Assembly (NCBI GenBank): GCA_024036415.1
Contig: JAMWET010007158.1
Span: forward strand, 137,001 to 201,000
Length of the DNA: 64,000 nucleotides
Reading direction: 5' to 3'
Source: Prochilodus magdalenae
Taxonomy: Eukaryota > Chordata > Actinopteri > Characiformes > Prochilodontidae
Shown here: piece by piece, positions 48,011-60,429 of the stretch
Position numbering within the stretch: the first letter of the stretch is position 1
Layout: the number at the start of each line of letters is the position of its first letter
Notes under the pieces: model-generated
Database searches by the model: none
The model's input: only the letters and a program-made list of their open reading frames with translations
What the model was told of the DNA's origin: nothing
Made by a program: the position numbers and the translations under genes

Positions 48011-49570
48011 TGTTTTGGAAACTTTGTTTGACTCTATGCATCAACACTGTGCAGCAGCCAAAGACTTTCTCTCTGAGAAAGCTGAGTGCAATCTGTTGTG
48101 TGATGCCTATGAGACTGTGTGAAGGAGTCAGATCACCACAAGGCATCTGTTAAACTGTTTTTATCAAGTCTGTCCCGCTCCCTCTCTAAGATGTGAATAA
48201 CATTCACAGGGCGACTGCTGATATCTCATACAGCCATCTGTTCTGAGACTAGGGGTGTTTATACACTGTATGAAATTAATTCAATGTCTGTCTTACACTT
48301 TTCACACAATCACTGGTATAACCCCAATGCAAGTGCACTGATTTGTAACAATTAGATTTACAATTAGACAAAGTTGTTACACTGCAAGTCCATGAGAGCA
48401 CAGGCAAACAAAAGACCTGCAGGTGCATCATGTAGCTGCACATCACATTTCCCCATGTGGGCTTAGGCTCTTTTAGACCTTTAGATCAAAGCTGCAGTTA
48501 GACTGGATACTTCACAAAGACCGGTGAAAGACATTTCACTCAGGTCATCTAAATGTAAACCTCAAAATATCTTTCTTAGCTTCAAATTGATCCAAGGAAA
48601 GCTGATATAAGGAAAGAACACAACACTTGGCAAACATCCAGCCCAGCAGACAGCCCTGGCTGACATCATTGTCCCATTGATTATATTAAGGTTGGGTGAT
48701 TTCTTACAAACAGAACTTCTTTAAAAGCACCAACCGAAGACAAACACAGCTCAAACAAACAACCATTGCTCACTGCTGCCCTCTAATGGTCTTATAGCAC
48801 CAGTCAGTCAGAAGTTAGGCAAAACTTCCGGGCTGTGTTCACTGCAGGCAAATCAAATCATTTAAGACGACTGTCTGAATTGTTATTGACAAGCAGTCAG
48901 ACTGGATTTGTGTGCAGACATTACCAACCGATCTGCATGGGTTAATGTGATTATGACATAGGCATCAGTAACTGCTTGGCAAGTCCCAGCATCTCCGTCA
49001 CTCTGGCATTGCGAGTGTTTATCTTGTAGCATGTGACACAAAAGACGTTTTGAAATCCAGATCCTTCAGAGCATCCAAACTGATACACATCTCAAAAAAA
49101 ACTATTTAGAATCTCATTTTAGATTTTATGTTTATGTTTTGTCATTTTAAGAATCTGCTGTTCAGAATAACAAAAATCAATCTGGATACAACCTGGATAT
49201 GCCAAAAGATTTGGACTGTCAGTCTGAACAAGGCCTAGTCCCCATGAAAACAATATCTAGGTTTCTGCTTCTTTTGTGCACATGTTTTTTTCTCAACCAA
49301 CTGATGACAGCTCACCTTTAGTTTGTTGTGACATAACTGCATGATGGTGAAAGTTAACTGCAGGTGAAATTACTGTGATCAACTCAAAAGAGCATTGTCA
49401 AGCAGTTATATATTAATTGACCCTCCTAAGTGTGTAAAAACCTCTTTAAAGTTTAAAGATTTAAAATGTAAAAGTACAAGAACCAAAGTACAAGCACTCT
49501 GGGCTGAAACAGCCCTTATAACCTTATTGTAAATGGGCAGGTTTATCTGCAGTATGATAAACAGGTGTAT
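48010..49570. other. No gene recognised
   Basis: No exon with supported splice sites, RNA gene or tandem repeat is recognised. Confidence 0.5.
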
Positions 49571-49573
49571 ATA

Positions 49574-49822
49574 TCGTCGCTGTCCAAAGAAAAACAGGTA
49601 TCTCCAAAATAGCAACTTTACAGGAGAGGCCAAAAACCTCATTTCATTTGAATGGGAGTCAATGGAACCAGACGTCTTTTAAAACAGTTTTGGGCCATTC
49701 CTGTTGGTCCATTCTTTGTGAACTTTCCACACAGTGTAAACAATAGCTCATGTGATCAAATAAGGCATAAAAGTAAAAATCAACAAAAATGGAGATACAT
49801 GTTTTTCTTTGGACAGCGACGA
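49574..49822. mobile_element. MITE, 249 bp, long terminal inverted repeats (copy 1)
   Basis: Left end 'TCGTCGCTGTCCAAAGAAAA' and right end 'TTTTCTTTGGACAGCGACGA' are perfect inverted complements, and the inverted repeat continues inward to about 33 bases. It is flanked by TATA on both sides, so a TA or TATA target duplication is possible. Non-coding. Copy 2 at 52834-53081 lies in the opposite orientation. Confidence 0.85.
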
Positions 49823-49829
49823 TATAAAT

Positions 49830-51990
49830 GCTTTGGTTTTCATGGCATTACAAAAATGTTTTTTCCATGACAGGCAGTTTAAAAGCGTAAGACTAATAAG
49901 ACAATAAGAGGAGAATAATAAGAGGTTATTACTTCGCTTGTCAGTGGGGGCACAGGAAAGACAATACATTGCCTGTCCTGTTATGGCCCTGTTGCCAAGA
50001 AACTTTCATTCAGTAGAAGGGCAACATCAGCCTGAACCCTCTCACAGGAACATACAGAGATATGGTGGCACCTTTGAGCTACTGTATTACTACACACATT
50101 ACTACAACTTGGTTTAAGATACAAAACATAAAAAAACCCAAATGGCTGATGGTTATCACGGCTCATTTTTACAGCCCACCTATATAAAGAACATCCTCGT
50201 TTCACCTTCATCTTTCCCAGGCCACTCTAGCCATTAGTAAACCTAATAAGACACGGTGCTTTAGCCATTACCGCTTCTTTGATGCCTGTTGGTGAATACT
50301 GGGGCTATATCCAGTGCCTCAGAATGCGGTATGCCATTCATAAGGTTGGATTAGAGTGTATCTAGATTGCTTCCTTTCCACATTTCTTCCTCCCTGTCTT
50401 CACAGATCAGTCAGGGACTCCTGTGTAATAACATGTTTTAACAAGCCCTACCGAAGATACACATTAACTTCTTTGTAAAAGTCAATTTGAGCAATGGTTC
50501 CTCAAGCTGTTCCAGAGGCAAAAGGTTTAAGAAGGTCATGGGAGTTGAGTAGCACTCATCCTTGCAAGGTCCCAGAGGCGAACTGCCTTATTCCCTACGC
50601 TGATTTAGCACTTCAGGTCTTCCTAAACAAACTTATCACTAATACTGTGGGCTGTGATCCAGGCGTCTCCTCCCCCTTTGGCTTTAACCCAATAAAACCC
50701 AGGTGTGACCCCTGACCTATTGACTGAACTGCCTGTGAAGAGACTTTAGACTCCATTCCCGTCTCCCATCCCCATTTGGCATTGCATACTGCGACTCTGG
50801 TGTACTTTCTGTTGACCTATGTATTCTACACGAATCCAGACATCATAACTTTGTAGATCCATATAATAAAATGATCTGACTCAGTTCTTTGCAAAAGAAA
50901 ATTCCACCTGCTCTCAGTGATGATATACAGTATAGTGCTAAAGTCTGAAATCTGATAATGCATCATCCAGTAGTCTGAAACTGTGTATAGGTTATTCCTT
51001 TCATCCTCTTTCATCATCTGGTATGTGCGTAGCCCATGATTATATGTATAGTGTCACAAAGACCAACAAAATGTATCAATATAATCCAAGACAGGAATGT
51101 CTTAACCGTGTCTTCTGCTGCCCTCTATTGGTTTTAATGTGGCATTAGCCTAAATGGTGCATTTGTTTGTTTTATGAGAACAAACAGTAGCTACATGACA
51201 GTTTTAAGCACTTGCTCTTGAACTTGTGTTTGCATGTTTGGGTGGTAACTAGGTCTCCCCACAGTGTTTTTCTCTTTACCCTATACCCTTGGAGTAAAGC
51301 CTCCAAACTTGAGCCTCTTAGCAACCTTTGTATTGTACTCCACGCCCCATGCTGTGCTGTGCTTAAACCCACAGTCCACCACAACAACCTCAACTCCCCA
51401 CTGCCTTACTCAGATATGACTGATAGATGCCTGAACTGACAAAGGTAGGTTACCTTTAAAATGTATCCTTGTTTGATGTATGTAGTCACTTGGTATTTCC
51501 AGCTGTGCTCATCTTTCAGTAGGAAGAGAAAATGATTTTGTTCTGTCAACACATACATTTTAGACTTACAGTCAGTTTCTGGTTCACTAGGATCGAGTAG
51601 TATGCTGTATAAACATCATAAGTGCAATTTGGGGTCACTTGATAACTGCTTATGATATAATATCATCAGTCCTTACCCGTCAACTGCATTACATTTCATT
51701 TTAGCTTGAATCCATGGCCGACATGTTGCTGTCAGATTGTGTTTACTGCTAATTCATTCATTTAAATTCATAGAAAAAGTGCTAAAAGTCATACCTAGTG
51801 TGAAAGAGGTCATGGGTGACCAGTCCTGGTATCTATGTTAGCTCCATCCCCATTCTAACAGGACATCTGAATGTCACAGCCAAATGTGTTGGATATGAAC
51901 TTCTTAGGGTGGTAGAGCTCCAGGAGTAGGTGCTGCATTAAGTGCTTTAGAAGCCCTGATTCCATTAAGATGTGTATTAAATATGGTCCT
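49830..51990. other. No gene recognised
   Basis: Short open frames only. It may hold the promoter and a non-coding first exon of the gene whose first placed coding exon starts at 52013. The candidate donor 'GACAAAGGTAGGT' at about 51440 is not supported otherwise. Confidence 0.45.
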
Positions 51991-52012
51991 CTATCTGTTG
52001 TTTGAATTCCAG

Positions 52013-52470
52013 GACAGGACATCATGCACACAACAACAAGCTCTTCAGATATACTGGGTCCAGGAACGTCCTTTCCCTTCAGTAGAAAGCTCCTGTTCTC
52101 TGCCAGTCAAAAATGTACCTTAACCCGTGGCCATAGACTCAAACTTCCAAATACAGCGGTTAGTCAGACTGACCTGTGGAAAATAAAGCCTCCTGACTTC
52201 AGCCCAAAGCTGTACCGCTCTCTAACCTTGCCACGGATCAAGAAAAAATCCCGCAACCCAGACGCAACCCAGCCAAACTCAAAGATGGCTAAGATGGTTG
52301 GTAGAACATCCCCAGTCATGCCAGCAACACTGCAACAGAACAGGAATGATCCACCATTTATCGCATCATACAGACCCCCTGGCTTGCTAGAACTGAAGCT
52401 ACAGTTTGTGAAGTCCGGACAGTTTCCCAGCATTCCTTACAAAGACCCCAAACCTCACAATTTCAGACCT
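52013..52470 (+). CDS. Unnamed gene exon with start codon
   Basis: Acceptor 'TTTGAATTCCAG' ends at 52012. The first in-frame ATG is at 52024, but 11 bases of open sequence precede it, so translation could begin upstream. The exon gives 149 codons and ends at donor GTATGT. Confidence 0.75.
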
Positions 52471-53834
52471 GTATGTTTGCACTGCTCCTTTTGTTGCCTT
52501 CCATTGTACCACATTAACACTAGGTGGCGGTCTCTAAGAGGAGTTATACCTGCATTTGTGTTTAACCGCAGGGTGCTGAAAATATGGGCCATATGGTGAC
52601 CTGTATAGAAAAGGATCCTGGAAACTTGAACTTTAAGACTCAGTTCTTGGGTGGAAGTAAGCTTATTATTTTGTATGTATACTGATGGGATATATTAAAT
52701 TAGAGAACTGAATAACTCACTACGACAGTTTAAGTATACATAGATACCTACAGTATGTCGGATGACATATGGACTTCCATTACATGTTAGCTACATTATC
52801 TTCATATCTCCACTGCCAAACTAAAGAAGCAAATCGTCGCTGTCCAATGAAAAACATGTATATCCATTTTTGTTGATTTTTACTTTTATGCCTCATTTGA
52901 TCACATGAGCTGCTGTTTACACTGTGTGGAAATTTCATAAAGAATGGGCCAACAGAAATGGCCCAAAACTGTTTGGAAAGACGTCTGGTTCCATTAACAT
53001 CCATTCAAATAAATTAGGTTTTTGGCCTCTCCTGTAAAGTTGCCATTTTGGAGATACCTGTTTTTCTTTGGACAGCGACGAAATGTCAGACCCCAGACAT
53101 GTTTATTCTCTGTATTTGAGGGAAGAAGAACATTATGAACATATGATTTTTTTAAATATAGCGTTCTCTTAAGAAGAATTTATTGAAGGCCAGTGATGTA
53201 TTATCAGTAATGCTGGCCTTGTCTTTCAGTTAAGTGGAAAACTGCATATAAGATAAGACATAAAATAACAGATTTATAAACTTCACAGTCACAGAAGTCC
53301 GAGCTGAGTCTGATCATCCCCAAAGGGACCAAGCAAGAAACATGAACACCTTTAAACCAGCAGATCTGAAATGGGATCCAAGGCTCATCCTGCCAAGGTC
53401 TCCTTGGCCACCCAAGTCTGCTTCATACACAGTAAGTGGAGTACGGTGGGCTTTAATGTACCCTGTGTAAATCACCAGGCTTTAAAATCAACTATTGACC
53501 ACAACCTGGCCTAAAGTCACCTAACAGTCACAGTGTCAGATGACTTTAAAAGAGTTACATGGAATTTTTCAACTACGATGTTATCATTTTAAAGTCCTAC
53601 TGAGAAATTATTATGATACACTGTAATGGGGAAGTTAATCCTAACAACCAAAACAACATTAACAATGTTTTTTGAAAAATGAGTGTAAGCTTGCTTCGTA
53701 GTGAATGAAAGAATGATTTTTAGAGTAACACATTTCTCCACTTTTTCCAGAGGCATCGGCGCAGGAGAGGAGTGCACAGTGCTTTCCTGGACCGTGTGGA
53801 GGAGAAGCTCGTCAGGTCTTGGATAAAAGATTAA
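52013..53834 (+). CDS. Four-exon gene, 250-aa basic protein, possible sperm/ciliary microtubule protein
   Basis: Exons 52013-52470 (ATG at 52024), 52572-52656, 53295-53431, 53751-53834. Introns are GT-AG with phases 0, 1 and 0, and the joined frame is open to TAA at 53832-53834. The protein is Lys/Pro-rich without signal peptide, membrane span or enzyme motif. Features are 'LTLPRIKKKSRNPDATQ', 'SYRPPGLLELKLQFVKSG', the phrase PKPHNFRP at the first splice, 'DLKWDPRLILPRSPWPPKS', and a C-terminal 'RHRRRRGVHSAFLDRVEEKL'. Proline-rich P-H-x-F-R-P phrases and a short basic C-terminus are common in axonemal microtubule-inner proteins. My best guess is an SPMIP7/SPATA48-like protein, held weakly. 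The acceptor before the ATG implies an upstream exon. Polyadenylation signal at 54073-54078. The third intron boundary lies close to a MITE (52834-53081) in intron 2. Confidence 0.75.
52572..52656 (+). CDS. Unnamed gene, second placed exon
   Basis: 85 bases, phase 0 to 1, encoding 'AENMGHMVTCIEKDPGNLNF'. Acceptor 'TTTAACCGCAG', donor GTAAGC. Confidence 0.7.
52834..53081. mobile_element. MITE, 248 bp, long terminal inverted repeats (copy 2)
   Basis: Ends TCGTCGCTGTCC and GGACAGCGACGA. The interior is the reverse complement of copy 1 at 49574-49822 with few differences. Lies within an intron of the unnamed gene. Confidence 0.85.
53295..53431 (+). CDS. Unnamed gene, third placed exon
   Basis: 137 bases, phase 1 to 0, encoding 'NTFKPADLKWDPRLILPRSP' within it. 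Acceptor 'TTCACAGTCACAG', donor GTAAGT. The other two frames meet stops, which supports this reading. Confidence 0.8.
53751..53834 (+). CDS. Unnamed gene, last exon
   Basis: Acceptor 'CCACTTTTTCCAG'. Encodes 27 residues, 'RHRRRRGVHSAFLDRVEEKL' and a short end, then TAA. Confidence 0.8.
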   Translation, partial: RHRRRRGVHSAFLDRVEEKLVRSWIKD

Positions 53835-54072
53835 TATTGTGTTTGATGGTGGAAAAATTCCCAAAGTCAAGTCAGGCAAAACCAGTTCAAGCAGGTGCAG
53901 GTGACTTATTGTCTAAACTGTCTTTCACCTGGTCCTGCAGGACTCTCGTCAGGGAAAAAAAAATCTTTCCATCACATAACCTTTCTTTTATGGTGCATGT
54001 ATTATCCTGCTCCACAGCAGGAATTGGGTTGGGCAGAAGGGATTAACTTTAAAATGCTATACAACTTTCCCA

Positions 54073-54078
54073 AATAAA
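54073..54078 (+). terminator. Polyadenylation signal of the unnamed gene
   Basis: AATAAA 239 bases after the stop codon. Confidence 0.6.
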
Positions 54079-54360
54079 CATCACTGACATACTTGTGTGT
54101 GTGAATCTTCATTTGGCCACTTGGATGTACCCAGTATTTATATGATATATAATAAAAGACATTGTTTTTTTTAATGAATTTTCAGTAAATATTCTTTAGT
54201 GACCACCCCAACAGCAACCCCCTCCCCCCCACGCAATAAAACAACCATTCACCCATCTCCCAGTCAGTCTATCTATGTATCTAAAAAAATTATAAAGAAA
54301 AAAAAACATACTTTAACATTAGTGCTAGATATAAAATGAATAAACCTGATTATATTCAAC

Positions 54361-54720
54361 TCTTTTGTCACTGCTCTGTACATAGGTACATGTACAGAGC
54401 CAATGAAATGCAGTTAGCATCCAACCAGAGGTGCCAGGGGTGCAAAATACAGTATTATTTACATATACAGTGCATGAATAAAACAATGGCAAGCAATGCA
54501 GAGGTTACAATATGTACAGTTATGGACAGTGGAGTGGTAGAAAACACAGATGTTAGTATAAATATAATATACATATGTACAGAGTGAGTGGAGAGAATAC
54601 AGTTTAGGTTGTATGTACTCTAAAAGATACATGACAGTGAGTTTATATACAGTATGTGCAGAACCTGTACAAATTAGAATAGTGCAGTAATAGACTGTGC
54701 CAATGTGAATAGTGTATAAA
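54361..54720. mobile_element. Dispersed repeat, class unknown
   Basis: 'CCAATGAAATGCAGTTAGCA' followed by repeated 'TATACAGT'/'GTACAG' phrases resembles a common fish interspersed repeat. It is similar in style to 5808-6075. No termini visible. Confidence 0.35.
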
Positions 54721-54844
54721 GCAATAACCAAACAAATAATATATGATAAAGATGTCCGATTTGCTTATTATAAATAAGATAACAATATCATTCTGAAAAC
54801 AAGGAGAGGAAAAAAAAAGATCACATTGCCTGTTTTTGGATTTT

Positions 54845-54884
54845 TCTTCTTCTTCTTCATATAATAATAATAACAACAACAACA

Positions 54885-54957
<73 letters not shown>

Positions 54958-54962
54958 GTGTA

Positions 54963-54993
<31 letters not shown>

Positions 54994-55040
54994 GTAGTAG
55001 TAGTAGTAGTAGTAGTAGTTGTAGTAGTAGTAGTAGTAGC
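54845..55040. repeat. Compound trinucleotide microsatellite
   Basis: TTC, AAC, AAT, ATT and AGT repeats follow one another over about 195 bases. Homopolymeric reading frames across it are artefacts. Confidence 0.95.
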
Positions 55041-55559
55041 ATTATATACTGATGGCACTGTATATTTCAATTTGCATTCATTCTTTTTGTTTATTTATTT
55101 ATTTTTGCTCCCAAACCATCACATCTAAAATAACATTAAACTGCAAATACATAAATACATATGATACTCCCAAATTTGTTTTCCCACTAAAGTTGTGCAA
55201 GTCTATCCAAGACATTCTCATGTAACCACAGCGATAAAACCACAACAGAGCTAAATCCAACCTGTCCCAAACATGTTTCACTTTCTGTACCATAAATGCT
55301 TCTTTTCACTTTGTTATTAACACGGTATTTCATATATTTTGTTGTATCCTGTGTTATCAAATAAAGTTGTATTGTATTATTGCAGCAAATTATGTCAAAT
55401 TTCTATGAGCATTTATAATAACCGGATTACTGCTCTTCTTATGAACTGTATTAATACTGCCCATACTCGGTTTCACAGCACATCACAGTTTTGTGAACGA
55501 CTCCTTCCGTCACAGCTTCTCCACCAATCATTTCAAAGGTAAACAAATGAGCTGCTACG

Positions 55560-55672
55560 TGCCAGCACCCGCGGTTTCAGTGTGAGCGGAGTGGCGCTGT
55601 GGTGTGGAGGGAGAGGAGAGGAGCTGGAGTCTAAAAACCTAGGAAGTTTTGACTAGCTCTGAAGTCTGAGTG
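55560..55672 (+). promoter_or_regulatory. arl4a: Probable ARL4A promoter and non-coding exon 1
   Basis: GC-richer segment with several CpG ('GCACCCGCGGTTTCAGTG') and a strong donor GTAAGT at 55673. The paired acceptor is 'TTTCCTAAG' ending 56172, 71 bases before the ARL4A start codon. The transcription start is not placed. Confidence 0.6.
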
Positions 55673-56243
55673 GTAAGTGGAATAACCAGTGAAACTTGTC
55701 TTTCCCTTTCCTAAATATCTGGTAGTAGATTCAGATATTAAAACAGCATTATAACCGGAATAGCAGAGAACGTTTATTCGTTAACTCGCCTGGCTCGTGT
55801 CTTATCACATTGCATGCTAGCTAGCTCGTTGCTAACGTTAATCAGTAATATTTAGTTTACAGGTTGTTGACTAACGATACGAATCACCGAGGTGTTGCAT
55901 CAGTGCAGAGCTGTCATTGCTTCATACATTTGCTTGTACGTGTTGTTGCCCACGCTGAGTTAATCTGACAGTGTAGCTTCCTTGCTAGCTAGCTCTGTTC
56001 AACAGGTGTGAAGTCCCATTTGAGCCCAGCAAACTGTAAAACAGCTTGCTGTAGTAAAGCTAGCCAAAACTGCTGCTGGTCTGAAAGTGTTATCTGATCT
56101 GCTACTGTCCAGCTCTCTGTTTCTCACATGTCATACTAGAAGTTCCTTCTAAAATGATTTCTCTTTCCTAAGATCCTCTGGAAGAATAAGCAGGAGTCTG
56201 GACACAGTTATGGATCTTTGCTGATCTGAAGAAAAAAAGAAAA

Positions 56244-56840
56244 ATGGGAAACGGAATATCAGATCCGTCCAGCATATTTACAAATCTTCCCTTCTTTAAG
56301 TCTCTCCACATTGCTATTTTGGGACTGGACTCTGCAGGGAAGACCACTGTGCTGTACAGACTGCAGTTCAACGAATTTGTGAACACTGTTCCTACTAAAG
56401 GATTCAATGCAGAGAGGGTTAAACTAGCACTTGGAAGCTCTACAGTCACATTTCACTTCTGGGATGTCGGTGGTCAGGAGAAGCTCCGTCCACTCTGGAA
56501 GTCGTACACACGCTGCACGGATGGCATTGTGTTTGTAGTGGATTCGGTGGACGGCGAGAGGATGGAGGAAGCCAAAACAGAACTGCACAAAGTCACACGC
56601 TCCTTAGAGACTCAAGGTGTCCCCGTGCTTATCGTTGCAAACAAGCAGGACCTCAGGCACTCTCTGTCTGTGGCAGAACTTGAGAAGATGCTGGCGCTTC
56701 GTGAACTAGGAGCCACCACGCCGTGGCATCTGCAGCCGACCTGTGCCATAATAGGTGACGGTCTAAAAGAGGGGCTTGAAAAACTCTATGATATGATTCT
56801 AAAACGGCGGAAAATGTTAAAACTGCAGAAGAAGAAGTAA
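56244..56840 (+). CDS. arl4a: ADP-ribosylation factor-like protein 4A
   Basis: 198 aa in one exon, the usual intronless CDS of ARL4 genes. Starts MGNGISD with Gly2 for N-myristoylation. The P-loop is GLDSAGKT (residues about 27-34), followed by switch region 'NTVPTKGFNAE', the W-D-V-G-G-Q-E motif, NKQD for guanine specificity and a C-terminal basic tail 'KRRKMLKLQKKK' that acts as nuclear and membrane targeting signal in the family. Works as a GTP-dependent membrane switch recruiting cytohesin/ARNO at the plasma membrane; that role is family knowledge. Length matches human ARL4A (200 aa). The start is the only Met compatible with the myristoylation motif. Very close to mammalian ARL4A across the whole length. 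Confidence 0.95.
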   Translation: MGNGISDPSSIFTNLPFFKSLHIAILGLDSAGKTTVLYRLQFNEFVNTVPTKGFNAERVKLALGSSTVTFHFWDVGGQEKLRPLWKSYTRCTDGIVFVVDSVDGERMEEAKTELHKVTRSLETQGVPVLIVANKQDLRHSLSVAELEKMLALRELGATTPWHLQPTCAIIGDGLKEGLEKLYDMILKRRKMLKLQKKK

Positions 56841-57898
56841 AGTTTTGGCAGTTTCTTTTTTATATGAGATGTTATGAAGTTCTTGTATCCACTGACTGAG
56901 TTTTATCAGTTCCACAGACTGATATTATATATTAAAGCCCATGGTTTTCTGAAGAAGGGTCCTGTCATACAAAAGTGGACACTAAAGACGCAGTTTGTAG
57001 CTATGAAGTAGTGCAAACTGAATGTCTTAATGTTTTTTACTTGATACCTTGTGGGAAATGTCTTTATATACTCTACTTGAGAAGTGCAGACCTATCTGAA
57101 ACCTACTGCAGGAACGTGGAGGGAAAGTGAGTATTAAGGCTGCGTGTTAGTCATACAAGGAAATGTATTTGAGAACTTCACTGTCTAGGTTGATGTGAGT
57201 ATAGAGCACTGCAGCTCAGCTGAACACCAAGAGTCTAGATGGGCTACTATAATCCACTGTACTGTTGTCTTGTGAAGGTGTAACACATGCTACTTGTTTA
57301 GTTTCATGTTTGTAGGGATACACTGATATGCAATCTATAGGCTAATACTGCTGTCTGCTGTTTTTCATGTGCATATCTGCTGATGTCGATAGTTACAGAT
57401 CTATATGATGTAAGATTTTGGGACTAAATCCCTCTTATTAGCATTCTGAAGAAACGTCATCTTTGTATATAGTTGCAAATGTAGTAATTGAATAAATTAA
57501 AGACATTTTAGCACAGTAGCCCAGTACCATCTAAAGTTTTGGCTCTTCTGGAGTACAGTAATAATACACAATTAATCCGATTTGAGCATCGGTTCAATCT
57601 AAACAGCTGACAGAAATTGCAGAGCAACAATATATCCCAATACTGATGTGATTGTGATATAATCGCGCATCCCTCGTGGTTTTGTACTTGAAAATGCTTC
57701 TATCAGCTGCTTTCTTATTTTCCTGTGTCGCAGTCTAGTTTTCTCTCCTGTTTACAGCACTTTAGATGGCATGATCTCCTTTATTTGTATGACTTTGAGA
57801 CTGAGTTAATCTAAAAATATTAATCTAAAGATTGAAAGAAAGATTCTTGTCATGAAAGTGTAATGTTTTGCACTTAACTTTATTTGAAGTCATTTTTA

Positions 57899-57904
57899 AA
57901 TAAA
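57899..57904 (+). terminator. ARL4A polyadenylation signal (distal)
   Basis: AATAAA about 1.06 kb past the stop. An earlier AATAAA at 57491-57496 could be an alternative proximal site. A long 3'UTR is usual for ARL4 genes. Confidence 0.5.
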
Positions 57905-58693
57905 TGAATGTTTCCCAATACTTTGTTGTAGGTGGTTAATATAGCTTTTTGCCTTCCTTTTCACATGTTTTATTGGAACACCCATATTGATAATTTGCTT
58001 GTTCCTGTTTGAGTAAATATTATTGCTTACGCTTCTTGTATTATAGGCTGTTTAACACTTTGGTGGACAGGGAAACAGAAGTTGCTGCTTAGTTTTAAAG
58101 CCTTGCATTTTTCTGGCCATAGAGGAGGAAAAATGTGATGGTAGCGAAGGCAGTAGACCTAAATCCTCCGCTCTTGATTTAGTATAATTCTAAAATAATG
58201 AGTGTAAAGGGAGGGCTTGGTGGAAATGTGGGGCCAGCCACTGTGCATCACATGGTTTCCTTTGTTCCAGCTACACCTCATAAATCCAAAGTGACAAGGC
58301 CTCTTCCCTCTGTTCCACTTAGCTGTCGTAGGAGAGAGCTAGGATAGTGACTGACTTCCTTTCCCACACTCGTTTTGCTGAGATCTACAGGCTAGCATCA
58401 CACCTGTTTGTGTTGGTGTTTTATTACTTTCACTATTAGTCCATGCCCATAAAGGCTTTTTTGTAACATATAGCGATTACAAAGCATAGACATGTATGTA
58501 CACTTAAATTAATTTTTATAGCGCCTTTTACAACAGATACTGTCACAAAGCAGAAGCACCAGCAGTTAGAGCTATCTGATTTATATGTCACAGTGTTTCT
58601 CTTTTTCTGACAGCTATTAAAATTAAGAACCGATAGAGGTGGCAGTAAAATACAATGAATAATAAAATGTTTCTTTTTCTTTTTTTAAATTTT

Positions 58694-59440
<747 letters not shown>

Positions 59441-59612
59441 TGGTATATGTAGGATATACTTCAGAATTTAATCTCTCTCACGTAAACAGTTTTATGACTT
59501 GCCCATATATAGACTGTTTGATTTGACTTACTTCACCTTTAAGTATTCACAAAAGTCTGAATGTGATGACACTGGATTACCTAACATATATGTTACTTTT
59601 GATATGTACAGA

Positions 59613-59613
59613 G

Positions 59614-59645
<32 letters not shown>

Positions 59646-59677
59646 TAATATATATATATATATATATAATATATATC
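59613..59677. repeat. (AT)n microsatellite
   Basis: Interrupted AT repeats. Confidence 0.9.
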
Positions 59678-59679
59678 GT

Positions 59680-60220
59680 ACTCGTACATTTTATGCTAAA
59701 TGAATAAATGCATGAATGGCCTGTTGGTTCTCTCAGTTGTATCTGCCCTGTTCTTCATGCCCTACACTGTAAGATGAATAGGCCACAGGGCTGCATTCCT
59801 TTACACTAGGCTTTAGAGTGTTTCCCCTACATTCGCCCTTGTGGATCTGTGTGCCTGTGAACAGACTGAACTCATTCTGTGTTCTCGCTTCATTGTGCAT
59901 GCTTGTTATTGGTAGATTCATTTTCCTTTTGTGAGGAGCACAAGCGCATTTACATCTGAATCCCCCTCTCTCGCATCCTTTGAAACATGAGCCATGAGAA
60001 CTGTGCCACCTGCGAAACGAGAGTCTGAAGCTGAAGCTCTTCAGTGCTGCCTTCAGATGACTTTTATTTTATTCCAGAGGTGCAAAAGTAGACTCATTTT
60101 CATTATTATAAGTTTTTTGGACCTTTAACATCTTGAATATTGCCATGTTTATGGTATAAATGTTTAATTTCAGTGAAAAGCTGAGGATCCTTCTCACTGC
60201 AGCATGTCTGTTGCACAGAC
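59680..60220. other. No gene recognised
   Basis: Short open frames only; no repeat or RNA gene recognised. Confidence 0.5.
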
Positions 60221-60225
60221 TGTGA

Positions 60226-60420
60226 TGCAGGGGTGTCCAGCCTTATCCACAAAGGACCAGTGTGCCTGCAGACTTCCCATGAAAAACTGGAGATCACCTG
60301 ATCAGCATTTTGAAGACTGACAGGAACTGATGGAGTCAGTCCTAAGTGGAGTCAGGTGATCTCCAGCTTGTTTGAAGTGAGACACCAGACCTCTGCAGAT
60401 AAGATTGGACACCCCTGCCA
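60226..60420. mobile_element. Short hAT-like non-autonomous element
   Basis: Left end GCAGGGGTGTCCAGCC and right end '...TTGGACACCCCTGC' share a 13-base perfect inverted repeat (GCAGGGGTGTCCA). About 195 bp, non-coding. The family assignment is from memory. Confidence 0.65.
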
Positions 60421-60429
60421 TAATATCCT

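Noticed and set aside
52164..52433. Minus-strand frame of 89 residues opposite the unnamed gene
   Set aside because: A shadow of the plus-strand exon, whose splice sites join in frame to three further exons.
54768..55070. Open frames with poly-Thr, poly-Asn, poly-Leu and poly-Tyr
   Set aside because: Products of the compound trinucleotide microsatellite.
56168..56449. Minus-strand frame overlapping the start of ARL4A
   Set aside because: A shadow of the strongly conserved ARL4A coding sequence.
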